Source: Patagioenas fasciata
Taxonomy: Eukaryota > Chordata > Aves > Columbiformes > Columbidae
DNA length: 64,000 nt
Reading direction: 5' to 3'
Assembly (NCBI RefSeq): GCF_037038585.1
Contig: NW_027288510.1
Span: forward strand, 2,857,001-2,921,000
Shown here: piece by piece, positions 35,336 through 47,514 of the stretch
Layout: the number at the start of each line of letters is the position of its first letter
Position numbering within the stretch: position 1 is the first letter of the stretch
The notes under the pieces: model-generated
Database searches by the model: none
Told to the model about the DNA's origin: nothing
The model's input: only the letters and a program-made list of their open reading frames with translations
Translations under genes and position numbers: made by a program

Positions 35336-35800
35336 GGCGCGGGCAGTGAAGCCGCCGCACTGAGGCCGTGCCCCGTGCCGCCGGGGAGGAGGGGAGCTGG
35401 TCGCTCTGGGAGCCGCTCTTGGGAAGCGGGCGGCGCACCCCGCCGAGGAGGGGGAGTTAACGTCCTTCGAGTCCTCCTCCTCGGGTACCGGCGCCGTTCG
35501 GGCGGTGGCTGATGAGGTGTCTGTGGCGGGGCGGGGAGAGCGCGGCCGCTGTGCCCTCACTAGAGATGGCGGCGGGGCGGTCTCTGGCGCGGACAGGACG
35601 GCGGCCGCGGGGAGCGGCGCTGCAGCCCTATCTGTGATAATAAGAATTAAAAGTGTATGGGGAAGGAATATATTAGTGGAAGATTCCCCAGCTTATTTAT
35701 TAGAGACAAACGTTTTACAGGCTCTGGGTGTGGAAGCACAGTTACTGCCTGGGGGGGTGATAAGGAGAAAATTTGAGAGCTATTCTATTACCTGGAAGTT

Positions 35801-36005
35801 TGTGTTGGTTTTGGCCAGGGTGGAGTTAATGTTCTTTGTGGTACCTAGTATGGGACTATGTTTTTTGATTCGTGCTAAAAGCAGTGTTGATAATACAGAG
35901 ATGTTTTTGGTACTGTTGAGCAATGCTTGCACAGGGTGGCCTGTTCTGCCTCCCACACTGCTCCACCAGCAAGTGGGCTGGGGGGAAGCGACAGCCAGTG
36001 GCACA
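35801..36005 (+). mobile_element. LTR fragment nested in the retrovirus
   Basis: Starting with TGTGTTGGTTTTGG at 35801, about 200 bp resembles the 5' part of a widespread avian LTR family (TG start, GTTAAT, CTAGTATG, TGATAA and GCAAGTGGGCTGGGG landmarks). It separates the protease-like end from the RNase H piece. It is truncated at its 3' side, with no terminal CA and no clear target duplication. It implies a later insertion or recombination inside the older provirus. Confidence 0.55.
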
Positions 36006-36040
36006 CTTATCTAAGCTCTTAGAGCCAGTGTCTTGAGTGT

Positions 36041-36491
36041 GTGCAAACTGCAGCAGTCACCGCTCTTCTGGTGAAAGAAAGCAGGAAATTAAACCCTGCT
36101 GCTTTCCTGAGGAGAGATGACAATGGGCTGCACCTCCTCATAGATGGGACTTCAGGGATAATTCAGGGGAAAAGACACAATGGGTGTGCCATCGTTGAAG
36201 GTGTGAGTGGTGAAATAAGAAACGGGCAGGTTACCTAATAACTGGTCAGCTCAAACATGCCAGCTATACGCTGTCAATCAGGCACTGCAAATGTTAGATG
36301 GAAAAGAAGGTACCGTCTGTAACGGTTCTAGATATGCATTTGGAGTAGTGCACACCTTTGGGAAAATCTGGGAAGAATGGGGTCTAATTAATAGCAAAGG
36401 GAAAGAATTGGTTTGTGAAGAACCAGTTGGACAAGTGTTACATAATCTGATGTCACCAATAGAAGTGGCTGTAGTGCATGATGTCCATTAG
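36041..36491 (+). pseudogene. Retroviral RNase H remnant
   Basis: Two open stretches (36041-36238 and 36291-36491), interrupted by stops, together resemble a retroviral RNase H domain: an acidic strand followed by a glycine/lysine turn, then a Ser-Arg-Tyr-Ala-Phe segment and a following helix ending near a His-rich turn. It follows directly after the inserted LTR fragment. It is too broken to encode an active enzyme. Confidence 0.6.
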
Positions 36492-36619
36492 GACATCAGA
36501 GGGGAAACTCCTTTTGTGTCAGGGGAAATTGGTTATCAGATGAAATGGCCTGAGAAGCAGCCTTAAAACCTGAAGTGATAACTGTAAGTTATCTCACGCT
36601 TGAGGTCCTGGCCTCACAG

Positions 36620-37330
36620 GAAATTCCAGTTTTTGATGAAAAATAAGAAGAAGTCCTCCAAGAATTAGGAGCCAGGGAACAGAGTGGGAAATGGGTACTC
36701 CCAGATGGTAGAGAAATGTTAAATAAGCAAATCATGAGGGAGGTATTAGCGATTCTACATCAGGAGAGTTATTGGGGAACACAAGCAATGTGTGACGTAA
36801 TACGGGAATTTATACTATAGCCAAGCAAATTTGTGAAAGATGGGTGGTTTGTAAAAGAAGAAATAAAAAGGCACTTAAAAAGCAGCCTGCAGGAGGGCAG
36901 GGTCCAAGTTTACAACTCTCTCAAAATATTCAAGGTGATTGGCCTGTAGCTGGTGGAATTAAATACATACTAGTGTTGGTTGATCACCTTGCCAGCTGGG
37001 GAGAAGCTTTCCTCCTGAGCACTGCCGCAGCAGCAGTGGTAGCAAAAGTTTAATAACAGGTGGACCTCCACAGTTTGAAACTAAGGATTTATTTCTCAAA
37101 AACTGTATACTCGGGTTGTCTTGCCTATCTTCTCTCAGGCACAAGGCCGTCTGGCACAAACTCTGCCTTTAGAGTTTGCAGCTCACAAGTTTCAGCCTGA
37201 AAACTGGGTCCTGGTCAAATCCTGGAAAGAAACGGAAGCTTCAGCCAGATTGGGAAGGAGCATTTCAAGTTCTGCTGCTCACCGAGACAGTGGTACGACC
37301 AGCTGAGAAAGGGTGGACTCATTAGACACG
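36620..37330 (+). pseudogene. Retroviral integrase remnant
   Basis: Fragments in several frames fit an integrase. There is a His/Cys-type zinc-binding region around 36720-36860 with one ligand apparently lost, a core fragment around 36940-37050 (hydrophobic strand ending in a conserved aspartate), and a C-terminal SH3-like piece at about 37150-37310. Much of the catalytic core, including later acidic residues, is missing or scrambled. Confidence 0.6.
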
Positions 37331-37499
37331 GATTAAAGAGCCAATGGAACCTCCAAAGGACAATGACGAGTGGCAAGTATTGACAACTGATGACCCCCTT
37401 CGACTAAAGATACAGAGATGAAAATGAAATGAAACCTTTGGGGATTGTTAATCCTGTGTATGTAGAATTTACAAATGGGTTACTTAACAAACGTCACTG

Positions 37500-39090
37500 A
37501 AACTGAAGGTTCCCTAACAATTTGAGTAGATGATTGCCACATCCTTAACTGTGGGGATGTACAGAGCTGAAGAGAATGGAGTTATGAAAAGAAACGTGTC
37601 CAAGGGGACTGAGTCTAAGGATGATTTAAAGAAGTGCACAGTTTTTGTTACTGTCTCTCATTGCCCCTCCTGGTACAGTGTTATTTGGAGCACAGAGTTT
37701 AGGGGATGGACAGTGAGCAATGAACGGTTATAGAGTTGCAAAGAAAAATGACCCTATCTAAAGGACAGTCTCTCCCAGGATGTGAGTCTCTGCAGTGCAA
37801 CCCTTTGCTAATTGCAAGACAGAGAGCAGATGATTCAGTAAGTGGGGTTTATGGATCACAAATAGACATTAGTAGAAAAGATGCCCTGGGAAGGTTCAAA
37901 ATATATGGAGGTACAAATGCCTGGGTAGAATGGATCAAATCTATGGTGCAAAGCCTAAACGAGCAATTGCTATGCCTGTGCGGCAGGAAGGCCTGTGGCC
38001 CAAGTGGTACCCTTCCCTCTGGGGTGGAGCGAAGATTGACAGGGGATGGAGTGCGTCTTAGCCTTATGCCAAGACTCTACGGCATGCAGAAATAAGTCGT
38101 GTCATACTCTCTCCCTACTGTTTCCAGCTTTGCAGGGAAAAATATCAAAATCCCCCTGGCATTTTCAGGAATAATTGAAAATCATACTGCCTGTCTCTCA
38201 CGACGCGGCAGGAATGATACCAAGTTCCTAGGAACATGAGTAGGTGTGCAGAGACACGGGAAGTTGGTCCTCATATGTCCTCAACTGCTTCTTGAGTGGA
38301 TCTTTGGTGGTACTGTGGGAAGATGACACTTCATTCCATTTTATCCCCCACTGGGAAGGTACCTGTGACGTCGTACAATTGGAAATTCCTTTTACCCTGG
38401 CATTTGAACGCTGTGATCCATCAGGGCAACAGAAAAAGGAGTTTAGGGCTTTCCTCTGATGACAGGGTTTATTTCAATTAGATTGGGGTCCCCAGAGGAG
38501 TCCCCAAGGAACACAAAGCAAGAAGTCAAGTTAGCTGCGGGTTCTGAGTCCTTTTTGTTTTGGTAGGTAACTACAAACAAGAATGTAGACGGGATAAATA
38601 ACATTTATTTATAAGTTATACTAGACAAGCAGTTAAATGAATCACCAAACAATTAGATGCTACTAGTAGAATGGCATGGGAAAATAACATGGTCCCAGAT
38701 ACGATGTTGGCAGAAAAAGGTGATATATGTCTAACCACAGCTTCAGCAGAAGAATTGGCTGAGAATTCAGGTGTAGATAGTCCACTCATGGGATTGTTAG
38801 AATCTTGGTTTGGAATATTGAGAGAAATTACTTCTTTAATCGAAGTAACAGAAGCACTGATTTCTATAGCGTGCTACATCATTGCGTGTCTGCGAGGACT
38901 TGTTCAACACCTTATTGGACAGCTCTATCAAAGCAAGTGCCTTTAGGGCCACTGCCATGCTCAGATAAAATGATCCTGCTAAAAGAACAAGAAGAAAGAA
39001 AGAACAGCAAATGCATAACTCCAGAAGAAAAACGTGAAATCGTGTTGTCTAGGCTTGAAGCCACCTATACAACTGTATCATAAGAAAATG
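37500..39090 (+). pseudogene. Retroviral env remnant
   Basis: About 1.6 kb after the integrase piece holds short open stretches (37530-37733, 37736-38095, 38671-38946) in the order expected of a surface then transmembrane subunit. The last contains a long hydrophobic helix followed by a short polar tail. The segment that should precede the helix is shortened. Frameshifts and stops are frequent, so no envelope protein can be made. The assignment rests on position and general composition. Confidence 0.55.
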
Positions 39091-39425
39091 CAAAACCTCC
39101 TCCATTTCAGTCCTGCAGCTCAGCACTAGTTTTTCCTCTTCCCTCCCTTTGTCCTGCTCCCTTTGCTTTCTCCCTTTGTTCCATATCCTTCTGCACAAAA
39201 CCACCGTGACTCAGCCTAAGTAGATCTGCCGCTTATTCTTTTGTACTGCCAGCAGATTGTGGAAGTAGAGTATAAAACCCATCCTGATGGAGAGATCTTT
39301 GCATTTTAGGCTTAGTCTAAGTGTCTCAAGTAGCCGGGGTTTTTGATTGGGCCTAATCCATCAGGTCTGATGGCTTTCCTCCTCATCTCAAAATGAATGT
39401 GGTACAAAATATGTAACCAAGGAAA
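39091..39425 (+). mobile_element. Possible 3' LTR remnant of the provirus
   Basis: Directly after the env-like region comes a pyrimidine-rich stretch, then a TATA-type box (TATAAAA at about 39270) and GT-rich sequence. This could be the U3/R part of the provirus's own 3' LTR. No matching 5' LTR exists in the window, so the usual test by comparing the two LTRs is not possible. The ends are approximate. Confidence 0.3.
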
Positions 39426-39445
39426 TGTCCTTTGGCCCAGCCTTG

Positions 39446-39470
39446 CCTTGCCTTGCCTTATTTCCTTCTC
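39446..39470. repeat. Short (CCTTG)n tract
   Basis: About four copies of CCTTG lie just outside the end of the minus-strand solo LTR. It is a simple repeat with no sign of function. Confidence 0.7.
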
Positions 39471-39491
39471 ATCCTTTTCTCCATCCCAGCC

Positions 39492-40143
39492 TGTCGAGGG
39501 TTAAGATTGCGGGGTGACAATCAAACCCTGGCAGATGTGTTGTCAACCTCCTCTCCCCCCCACTTCCCCCTTTTGCCCCTCCCTCTCCCCCCTTCCCACT
39601 CAGGACAGGCGATCGGGAGGGGAAGAAGGACAGAGAGAAGAGAGTTGGAAAAGTTAAAGGTGTTTTACTAATGCTACTAATAAGAATAGAGAAAATAATA
39701 CAAAATATACAAAACCAATCTTGTAAGTCTCAGCAACTGCAGAGCCAGCACCCAAAGTCCTGGATTAGGCTCTGCAGCCAACCGGAGCTGGATTCAGTCT
39801 GTCACTGGCCTCAGTTCGCAGAGATGACCAGCAAGGTCCTCTCCTAATGTCGGCCATGAGGAAAAAAAGGGAAAAGGGGCGAGATCCTCGTGATCTCCCA
39901 CTTTTCTATGAAGTATTCACGTGAATGGAATGTTATTCACCGTTGGTCAGTCTCTCAGTCATCAGTTTTCTCATTGCCCCCCTCGCGAGATGTCCATCCG
40001 TGCTTATCAATAAGTTTGCATTCCCTTGCTGGGTTCAACCAAAACATGTGTTGGGTTCTCCAGGAAAATGCAGCTGACATGAAGGCTTTGGCTGACAGGC
40101 AAATTCACTAAAAGAGAAACTTGTTTTTAACAAAACCAGGACA
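39492..40143 (-). mobile_element. Solo-LTR-like element, minus strand
   Basis: Read on the minus strand, the 652-bp unit begins TGTCCTGGTTTTG and ends CTTAACCCTCGACA, giving the TG...CA termini of an LTR. It has a TATA/AT-rich zone (TATATTTTGTATTATTTTC region) ahead of a TCTCTCTGTCC segment, as in R-U5 of avian ERV LTRs. It faces away from the provirus to its left, so it is a separate insertion rather than that provirus's 3' LTR. No clear target-site duplication was found (left flank cagcc, right flank ctgtc). Confidence 0.55.
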
Positions 40144-41411
40144 CTGTCTCAACCCCATAACCTGGCTGTGTTCAGCTAAGCCTGTTCTCTGCAGGGTGGG
40201 GTAATCCTGAGATAAATAACAGTGAAATAAATATTCCACTATTTGTTGCCTACTTTGAAGGAAAATAAGTCTGTCCATCCATACCAGAACTGTCGCAAAA
40301 CAGATGTTGGTCTGCAGTAATAATGACAAGCTTTGGACCTTTAATCTTGGAAAGGAGGTGAGGGTCAAGGGAAGGTAAAGGAAGATGTAGAGAGGTATTA
40401 GGTTTTCTTTCCTGATCGCAAAACCTACTTTTTCCATTCTGAAAATCTCAGTATTGTGTATGTAGAACTGTAAGATCTACCTGAGGATGAAATCTCGGGC
40501 TGGGAGGTAAGCGCTGTGTGCTTACCAATACTTACAGGGCATGGTTCTCACTTTTTTTGGGGAGAAAAAACATTAAAAAACAGAACAAAACACACCACTA
40601 AATTAAAAAAGTAAGCCACTGGGTGCGATAAACTGGGTCTGCCTTTCACTCCAATACCGGGTGTCTGGTGGGAGCCTTGTGCTCGTTCTTCTGCCAGCTT
40701 GGTACGGAGATGGAGAGCTTTGCAGATGTTCCTATTTTGGGGGACCCTTGGTAATGTGGTATGGGTCCATCTTCAATGTGCCCATTGAAAAATCAGTGGT
40801 GCTGGGCACCTAAATTTGAGCTGATTCTGCTCTTTGAAGAACCTGTCCATTTTGCATGAGCAGAGCCAAGAATATTTCTAAACACCAGTGTTCCTTCCCA
40901 GTGGCTTACTCACTTTCATTGATCTTGAACAGCTGCATTAGCTGGTGTCTCAATTAGCATTGGTGGGAACAAACTATCCCCTCAGAAATTACAGTGCTGA
41001 TGTAGTTAATTCTTTGTTTGAGCAAATTGATTTCAGAGGCTCATCACAGCCCTGATCCCGTGCGTATGAGATTTCCTGGGCTTTCCTTATGGGAATTGTT
41101 TCCTGGAAGCCAAGTCTGCTTGGAAATATTGACAAGGCCAGATGCAGATGGTTTTTTGTTGTTTTGGGGTTTTTTTTATTGCTTCTAAAGCTTTGTCTGC
41201 AACAGGGTGACCGTGGGGAGAACTAAAGTAAGATGAAGAGAGAACTTGGGGCTGGAGCCGTCAGAACCTCTGCTGCACTGTAAGACAATTCCCCTCACAC
41301 AGATGCCAAAGAAGCTGTTACATGGGGATTTTTAACTATGGGCATGAGAGAACCATAAGCAGCCTCAGCCTGATGGATTTTCTGGGGAGATGTTGTTTCC
41401 CTTGTTGTGTC

Positions 41412-41632
41412 ATAAAATCACAGAACAGTTTGGGTTGAAGGGACCTCCCCAGCTCCCCCAGTGCCCCCCCTGCCATGACAGGGACATCTTCACCAGCTCA
41501 GGGTGCTCAGAGCCCCGTCCAGCCTGGCCTGGGATGTCTCCAGGGATGGTTCAGCCACCACCTCTCTGGCCAGGCTCTCACTACCCTTGGTGTAAAAACA
41601 AATTTCTTCCCCATGTCTGGTTTGAGGTTGTG
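41412..41632 (-). mobile_element. CR1 fragment
   Basis: The plus strand starts ATAAAATCACAGAACAGTTT, then GGGTTGAAGGGACCTCCCCA, CCTGGCCTGGGATGTCTCCA and ACCACCTCTCTGGCCAGGCT. It is the same subfamily as the opposite-strand copy at 47515. Confidence 0.85.
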
Positions 41633-42257
41633 TGGAAAGAGCCAAGATCCTGGTGTGTTTCAACGTATGTATGCAATAATGTACATCTGTGAATCATTCC
41701 CTTGGCCTTGGAAGATCATTGAAGGCTTTAAAATCGCTGCTGCTGCCAGCAAAATGCATTATCCACAAGCTGCTGAAGGGCATAGGGAAAAAGTCAGAGA
41801 AGAGAGCTATTTGTTGCATTCCTGGGCTGTGAGGTCCTGTTTTTGTCCAGCTGCCCAGCCGGGAGTGTTGCTGCTCTTGTTACTGGTTCCACACTCCCAC
41901 ACAACTCCTGCCGCTGCTCGGGGCTCAGACCATCTCTGCACAGGAGCTGACGTCTGGGGGACCAAGGTAAAGTGGTTAAAAAATAAGGTACTTCCAAAAG
42001 TCTGTCCTGAATTATGGAAACCCTAGAACAAATGCCAAGTCCCCATGAAGCCAAAAAGTCTTACGCGTACATTCAGATTTTTAGCAAGTTGATTAAATGC
42101 TTAAACAATATTTGAACTCGGGCCTGAAGGATCAGGCTTTATTAATTGTGTGAGTATAATTGTGGTAAAATAAGTGGTGGCAAGGAAGGTTTAAATCTGC
42201 TCACAGGCGCTGAACTGCGTTGTTGTGAGATAGCTCGGTGACATCTCGTGATGCGTT

Positions 42258-42675
42258 ATAGAATCATATAGGTTGGAAACGAGCTTTAATATAATTGAAT
42301 CCAACTGTTAACCCAACACTGCTGAGTCCACCACTGAACCACGTCCCTAAGCACCACATCTACGTGTGTTCTAAACCCCTCCAGGGATGGTGACTCCAGC
42401 ACTGCCCTGGGCAGCCGTTCCAATGCCCCACAGCCCTTTGGGGAAGAAATTGTTCCCAGATCCAACCTCAACCTCCCCTGGCCCAACTTGAGGCCGTTTC
42501 CTCTGCTCCTGGCGCTTGTTCCTGGGGAGCAGAGCCCGACCCCCCTGGCTCCAAGCTCCTTTCAGGCAGTTCAGAGATCAGAAGGTCTCCCCTCAGCTCC
42601 TGTTCTCCAGCTGAACCCCCAGGTCCTCAGCTGCTCCCATCACACTTGTGCTCCAGCCCCTCACCAGCTTTGTTA
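42258..42675 (-). mobile_element. CR1 element
   Basis: The plus strand starts ATAGAATCATATAGGTTGGA and runs through CAGCACTGCCCTGGGCAGCC, CACAGCCCTTTGGGGAAGAA and CGCTTGTTCCTGGGGAGCAG to TTGTGCTCCAGCCCCTCACC. It is about 420 bp and close to the 32043 copy. Confidence 0.89.
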
Positions 42676-45600
42676 TCCCCTGATCTGTTGGTATCTGCAG
42701 GATTTGAGGTGTCAAGTCCCAGATTAATGCATGCAAGGTAGGACAGGCACACACACAAATATCTACAAAGCAACAGAGTGTTTCTAATTAAAAGAAAATT
42801 GTTAATTAGTTGAGCCTCCTCGGTCAGTGCTGGGTGAACAAGAGCCTCATACCTGCCTGTTGCTGCAGGAGTGCTTGAAAAAATATAATGAACCCTGCTT
42901 GGTTTGCAGAATTTTGGGAAAGGTGCTGAGCTGGAGAACATAAGTCATGAATAGTAGCAATGCCACTTGTTATTGTGTGGTAAAGAAGGGCGTTTTCACA
43001 GCTGGAATAAACCACCAGAATTTGGGAAATCTGGGTATACTGCCCAGCCGGGTGCTGAACAGCTCTTCACTTGTGCATCAAGCCACGGGGTGAGTAGTGT
43101 GTTCTGTTTCTTGGCAGGAAGGTGATGGAGCCAGACCTACAAAAGCTTTGTCTTAAGCCATTGTAATAGTACAGCTGCTTTTTTGGTCGCTCTCCGCTGC
43201 CTTGGCAGACTCCCTCTCGCTGGATTTTAAAAGTGTTTTGCCTCTGTCGTGTTTTGAATGTTTTTTTCCCTTTAGGATCCATACCTTCTCTTCTAGGCTC
43301 TCCCAGCCGCAGTGTTTCCTAGTCAAGCGAATTCATCACTGATTCACAGTGGAAACTGCCAGTTTGGTGGGTTTTATGTTTTGAGTTAGTTTTCTAAGTC
43401 TGGCAGCATCCAAACACAAAGACAGGGAGAAATGACTCGTCTGTTACTTAATTTAATGCTTGTTTTGGGAAATCTAAATCCAAATGTGTATGGGACTCAT
43501 ATTAGGACTCCAGTGCTGGATTTTATTTTTCTTTTTGCCATTGTTGGCAGGGCCGAATTCACCTCCAGAATAAGCGCAGTCGTCGGTCTGTGTGACACTG
43601 AGCTCGGTTCTCTGCTTGGACCAGACGGCGTTTGGAGCTGCCCAAAGTGACTGAAAGCTGAAGTGGGCTTTTGCTGCAGCATCTAAATGATTCTGAGGGC
43701 TCTAGCGACCCTTACAAAGCCAAAAGTACCTTGCTATCTTCTTTAGTCTCTCACAAACATGCTGAGTCCTGCTTTAGAGGGCTGAGCTCTCCGGAAACAT
43801 CGGGTGGGACCAGCTTTGGCTGTAGCCCTCATAGCAAGAGTGGGGGACACAGCTCTGACTCAAAGACCAAGCCATTTGGTGACAGTGACAGAACCTTTTT
43901 GTCTCCTAGACTTCTCTGGAGATCCCAGACTGGCCAGATTCCCCATGAGGGTTTATGCTTGTGTGAGGAAACTTCTTAGAAATAACTGTAGAATTCAGCC
44001 TTTTTTAGTAGGCTGGAAGGTGGCAGGTCAATTGACCTTGCCAAACTTTAACCAACAGTAAGAGAGCAGGGCCCGAGCTGCCATAGCCTGTGAGTCTGTA
44101 TTATTTCTAATAAAAGAGGAAAGATGGGGCTCTGCAGGTGATCTCCTTCCCATTCTGTCTTGCTCCTTCAAACATGTGAGGGCACGGAGGGGTTCAAGGT
44201 CCAACCTGAGTATTTGGGTATCTCTGGCATGCAGAGATATGCTTCCTCCATCGCTGTTTCTTTTGAGACATAGAGTCTCTCTGAATGCTTTATTGCTGCT
44301 CTGCTTTGTGGAGGATGGCCAAGGGGAGCTACTGGTGCTTTTGTCACCAGTTTCTGTGCTATGGTTGTTAGGAGTGATCTGCTAACAGGCTTTCCATTGA
44401 CTTTGGGCTTCGCTTTGGACGAGGCTCCGCAGATTTAGGGCACGTGGCCAACTTATGGCTCTTGTTTCAGTGGAACTCAATCTTGGACTACATCCCATAG
44501 CAAGCCTGGTGGGTAAACTGGATCTCTGGCTGCAAGCGGAGAAAAAGCGAGAGGGATGGCTAAACTGGATATCTGTGGCTTCTCCTGGGACTTGGTTACG
44601 TGCCCAGCTCAGTCCTGCAGCAACCCTGGAAAGCCAAGGGTGTCCTCCTCCTGGGAGCCGTTCTCAATGCAGCCCCAGCCATCAGCAGCACCCTGACCAT
44701 CGTCATCCATGTACGTGCTTGGCAGGGCGATGGGAAGGGGCCGCTTGGACCTGAGGGGCTGAATTTGGCTCTCGTAGCAATCAAGGATTTGGGAGCAGAT
44801 GACTCAAACAGTGCTGATCCATTCTCTGTGTACATTTTTTTGCTGTGTTATGTTACACGGGGATGGGGGCAGAACCCATTGCCCTCCTCAAGCCTTTACA
44901 GTCTTTGAAACATCATCAGGATGGGAAAGGATCCTCTAAGGAACTTTAATTTTCCATAGAATCATAGAAACTGCCTCCAGTTCTGGCTCTGCTTTGCAGG
45001 ACGCACTTCTTGAATGTGAAGTGCTTACATCTCTTCAAAGCCCTTTCTCCCTGCCCGTTTGCCAAAGGGAAGAATTGATAAATGTTAAATTCAGTAGCAA
45101 AATCACCGCAGGCCCCTGGCCATAGAGTTTCCCACAATTTGTGTTACGAGGTGACCCAGATTCTGACGAACCAGAGGCACACAGGGTTGGTTTTGTCCTG
45201 TAGTACTTTTCCTATACAGATGGTGAAGGTGATTTTTTTTCCTCTGCCCTAGTGCCTGAGGTAAATAAACTGTAAATAGCTTGGGAGAGCAGGCTGGGAT
45301 GTGGAGGAGTGAAAAAGGGTGATTTTTATTCTCAAGGGTGTGGAGGAAAACAGGAGGAGAACATTCGAAGCCTAAATTAACTCCCTCTTGCAAACACAGT
45401 TTGATCAGACATTATCAGGCTAAATATATGAGCAGTCTGTAAAAGGAGCAGTTTTCCTCCTGTGCTACTGCTCACATGTTACTTAATTAAAACAGTAGGA
45501 GCTTAATGTTGCGCTTACTTTTCCGCTATTAGCGGTACTTGTGTTTTTTTGGGAGGGGGCTACTTTACTGAACATGGCCAATGAGGGTTTGTGTCCATGG

Positions 45601-47514
45601 TAAGACTTCTGCTTAAAGCCAAAGTAGATATTGAGGTGGTTATAGTTATACCGACATAAGCCCCTATATGAACATTCTTGCTCAAGCTTTTCTAAAATTT
45701 AACTTCTATTTATTGGAAATAGGTTTAAATCTGAATGGAAAAAGTTGCCGTGTTACTGGAATAGGTGTGTCCATCTGTAGAGCTGTTCCAGTTTAATTTA
45801 TTAAGCTTTATCTTCAGAAAAGAGTGGCGGGAATTTAATATATATTTCGTTGTTGTTTCTTCCTTGTCACTCCCCCAACCTTAACTGGTTGTGTCGCACA
45901 GGCTGTAGGTTGTAAATCTTGCAGGAGACCTTTTTTCTTTAAATTTTAGCCTTTGTTAATCAGCTCTTGAACATGAAGTTGCCTCCCTTTTAGTGCAAAG
46001 GTTGTGGGTCTAACTGGTCTCTTTTGAGGGAATCCTGCTGTTGAAGCCGCCTCCCCCAATAACTGGTTGCAGGCGGAGTGTGTTGGCTTTGGCTTGAGAG
46101 GTGCCTGCAGGGCATCTCCTGAACTTCATCAGGTCCTGCACCTGGGGTGGAAGAACCCTTCACAGGGATGTAGGCTGGGGACTAACTAATCCACTCCAAA
46201 AATGTGATTTACCTCACCTATCAGGAGCATTTCCCAAGGGGAGTCAGCACGGGATGCTGCCAACAGTGTCCTCCATGTGGTGCTTTCTTACCCCTGGTTT
46301 ATCACATCTACGGTCTCATCCCATGGCCTCGTCTCACTGTACCAGCCCTGTCACAAGCGTTGACAACTCCATCCCTGCATCTCAACCCTTCCTGACCGTC
46401 CTCACCCAGGGAAAGGACGCTCAGTGTTCCAGAAACAAGGAGATGTGCACCATGGACAACAGACCACCAGTGACGGTGGTGACATCTGCAGCAGAAATGC
46501 CCTTATGAGTCTCCAAAATGGATTTAGAATCCAAGTGGTCCATCTGAGTTAGAACAATGAAGTTTTAACTGTCTACTCAGCTTCTTGACATCCTACAAAC
46601 TATTACAGAATGTGTACGATGGGGCCTGTCCTGATGTTCCTCTTATGGCTTGAGGAGCTCTCACTGCCAGTGGGAAGTCCTGCTCCTATTTTTATTTGTC
46701 TGTTTTTTCCTGTGCGGGGGTTGTTATTTAAAAAAAGGGAGGAAAAAAAGAAGTGTCTGTTTTTCCATACAGTGATAACGCAAATACCATAGCTGCTATT
46801 TTTTTTCCGGGGGGATAGGTGGACTGGTTCAGATACTAAAATAGGAGTAAGCGCAAATTTTGTTTGATCTTAAATGTTAATTGTTCAGAGACTAATAGTG
46901 ATAATTACTTTTCAGAATAGCTTGAGTCATTTGTTGGGTTTTTTTTTAAATTGTGTTGTTTTTGAGGCTCCAAGCTGGAAAAACAAAGGTTTGCCAATGT
47001 GCTGGTCGTAGGGCATGTTTCGTCCAGGGTGTGACAGATTTTACTGCCTTTGAGAACTCTTGGGCTTAGAAATGCTGCTGGGTGGATGGTCCTGGAGACT
47101 TGAGTTAGGTATTTGCGCCAGTTTTGTCTCATCAATGTCCTTGTTAAAGGTCTACTGGGCTGTGAATTTACCTTTTAAATAACACCACCATTACAGCTTG
47201 GGCAGTAAAATGCCATTTTTCTTCTGGCAGTTTCCTTGTGGGTAGATGTAGAGATTCCTGTGTCTCACGTCTGTCTGGGGGTTGTCAGGTGTTGGGGTCT
47301 TCTGGGGTGGGTTGTGTGAAGAGCATGCTGCCCTACCAGGAGCAGGATGGAGAACCCCAGGTGTATGGGATCTGGTTGTCCCCACTGATCTTACACAAGG
47401 ATAGAAGGTCTGGGATGGGGCCTGATGAGAGAAACGGGCATGTACACCAGACTCTAGGATTTGTAGGCTTACTTTAAGGGTTTGCAAGATCTTTAAGACT
47501 GGCCTGGGCCTGGC

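Larger units (their letters stand above)
34150..35640. promoter_or_regulatory. CpG-rich promoter-like block
   Basis: About 1.5 kb is much richer in G, C and CpG than its surroundings. It contains an ETS/GABP-type site (CACTTCCGG, 34685-34693), a GC box (GCCCCGCCCC, 34621-34630) and a YY1-type site (GCCGCCATCTTG, 35324-35335). A short ATG-led frame (ATGGCGGCGGGG) starts at 35566 and ends at 35637, where retroviral sequence takes over. It looks like a housekeeping-type CpG island, possibly with a first exon, but no gene could be assigned. It could be the COLGALT2-like promoter, a dynein-intron island or the promoter of a lost gene. No COLGALT exon 1 coding sequence is visible in it. Confidence 0.5.
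35640..39090 (+). mobile_element. Decayed endogenous retrovirus, internal pol and env remnants
   Basis: The remnants run in retroviral order on the plus strand. About 35640-35800 resembles the C-terminal end of a protease. 36041-36491 resembles RNase H in two interrupted frames. 36620-37330 holds parts of the integrase zinc-binding, catalytic-core and C-terminal regions. 37500-39090 resembles env, with a transmembrane-subunit-like hydrophobic helix near 38850-38920. Gag, reverse transcriptase and a recognisable 5' LTR are absent. Stops and frameshifts break every gene, and the stretch before the membrane helix appears internally deleted. A different LTR fragment (about 35801-36005) interrupts it. 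The layout suggests a gamma-like (class I) element, but the class is uncertain. No intact product is possible. Confidence 0.75.

Noticed and set aside
35015..35560. 181-codon antisense open frame in the CpG block
   Set aside because: GC-rich, stop-poor sequence opens frames by chance; the product is Pro/Arg/Ala-rich with no motif.
44956..44975. ATAGAATCATAGAAACTG as a CR1 end
   Set aside because: Only the terminal-repeat-like words match; the following sequence does not resemble CR1.
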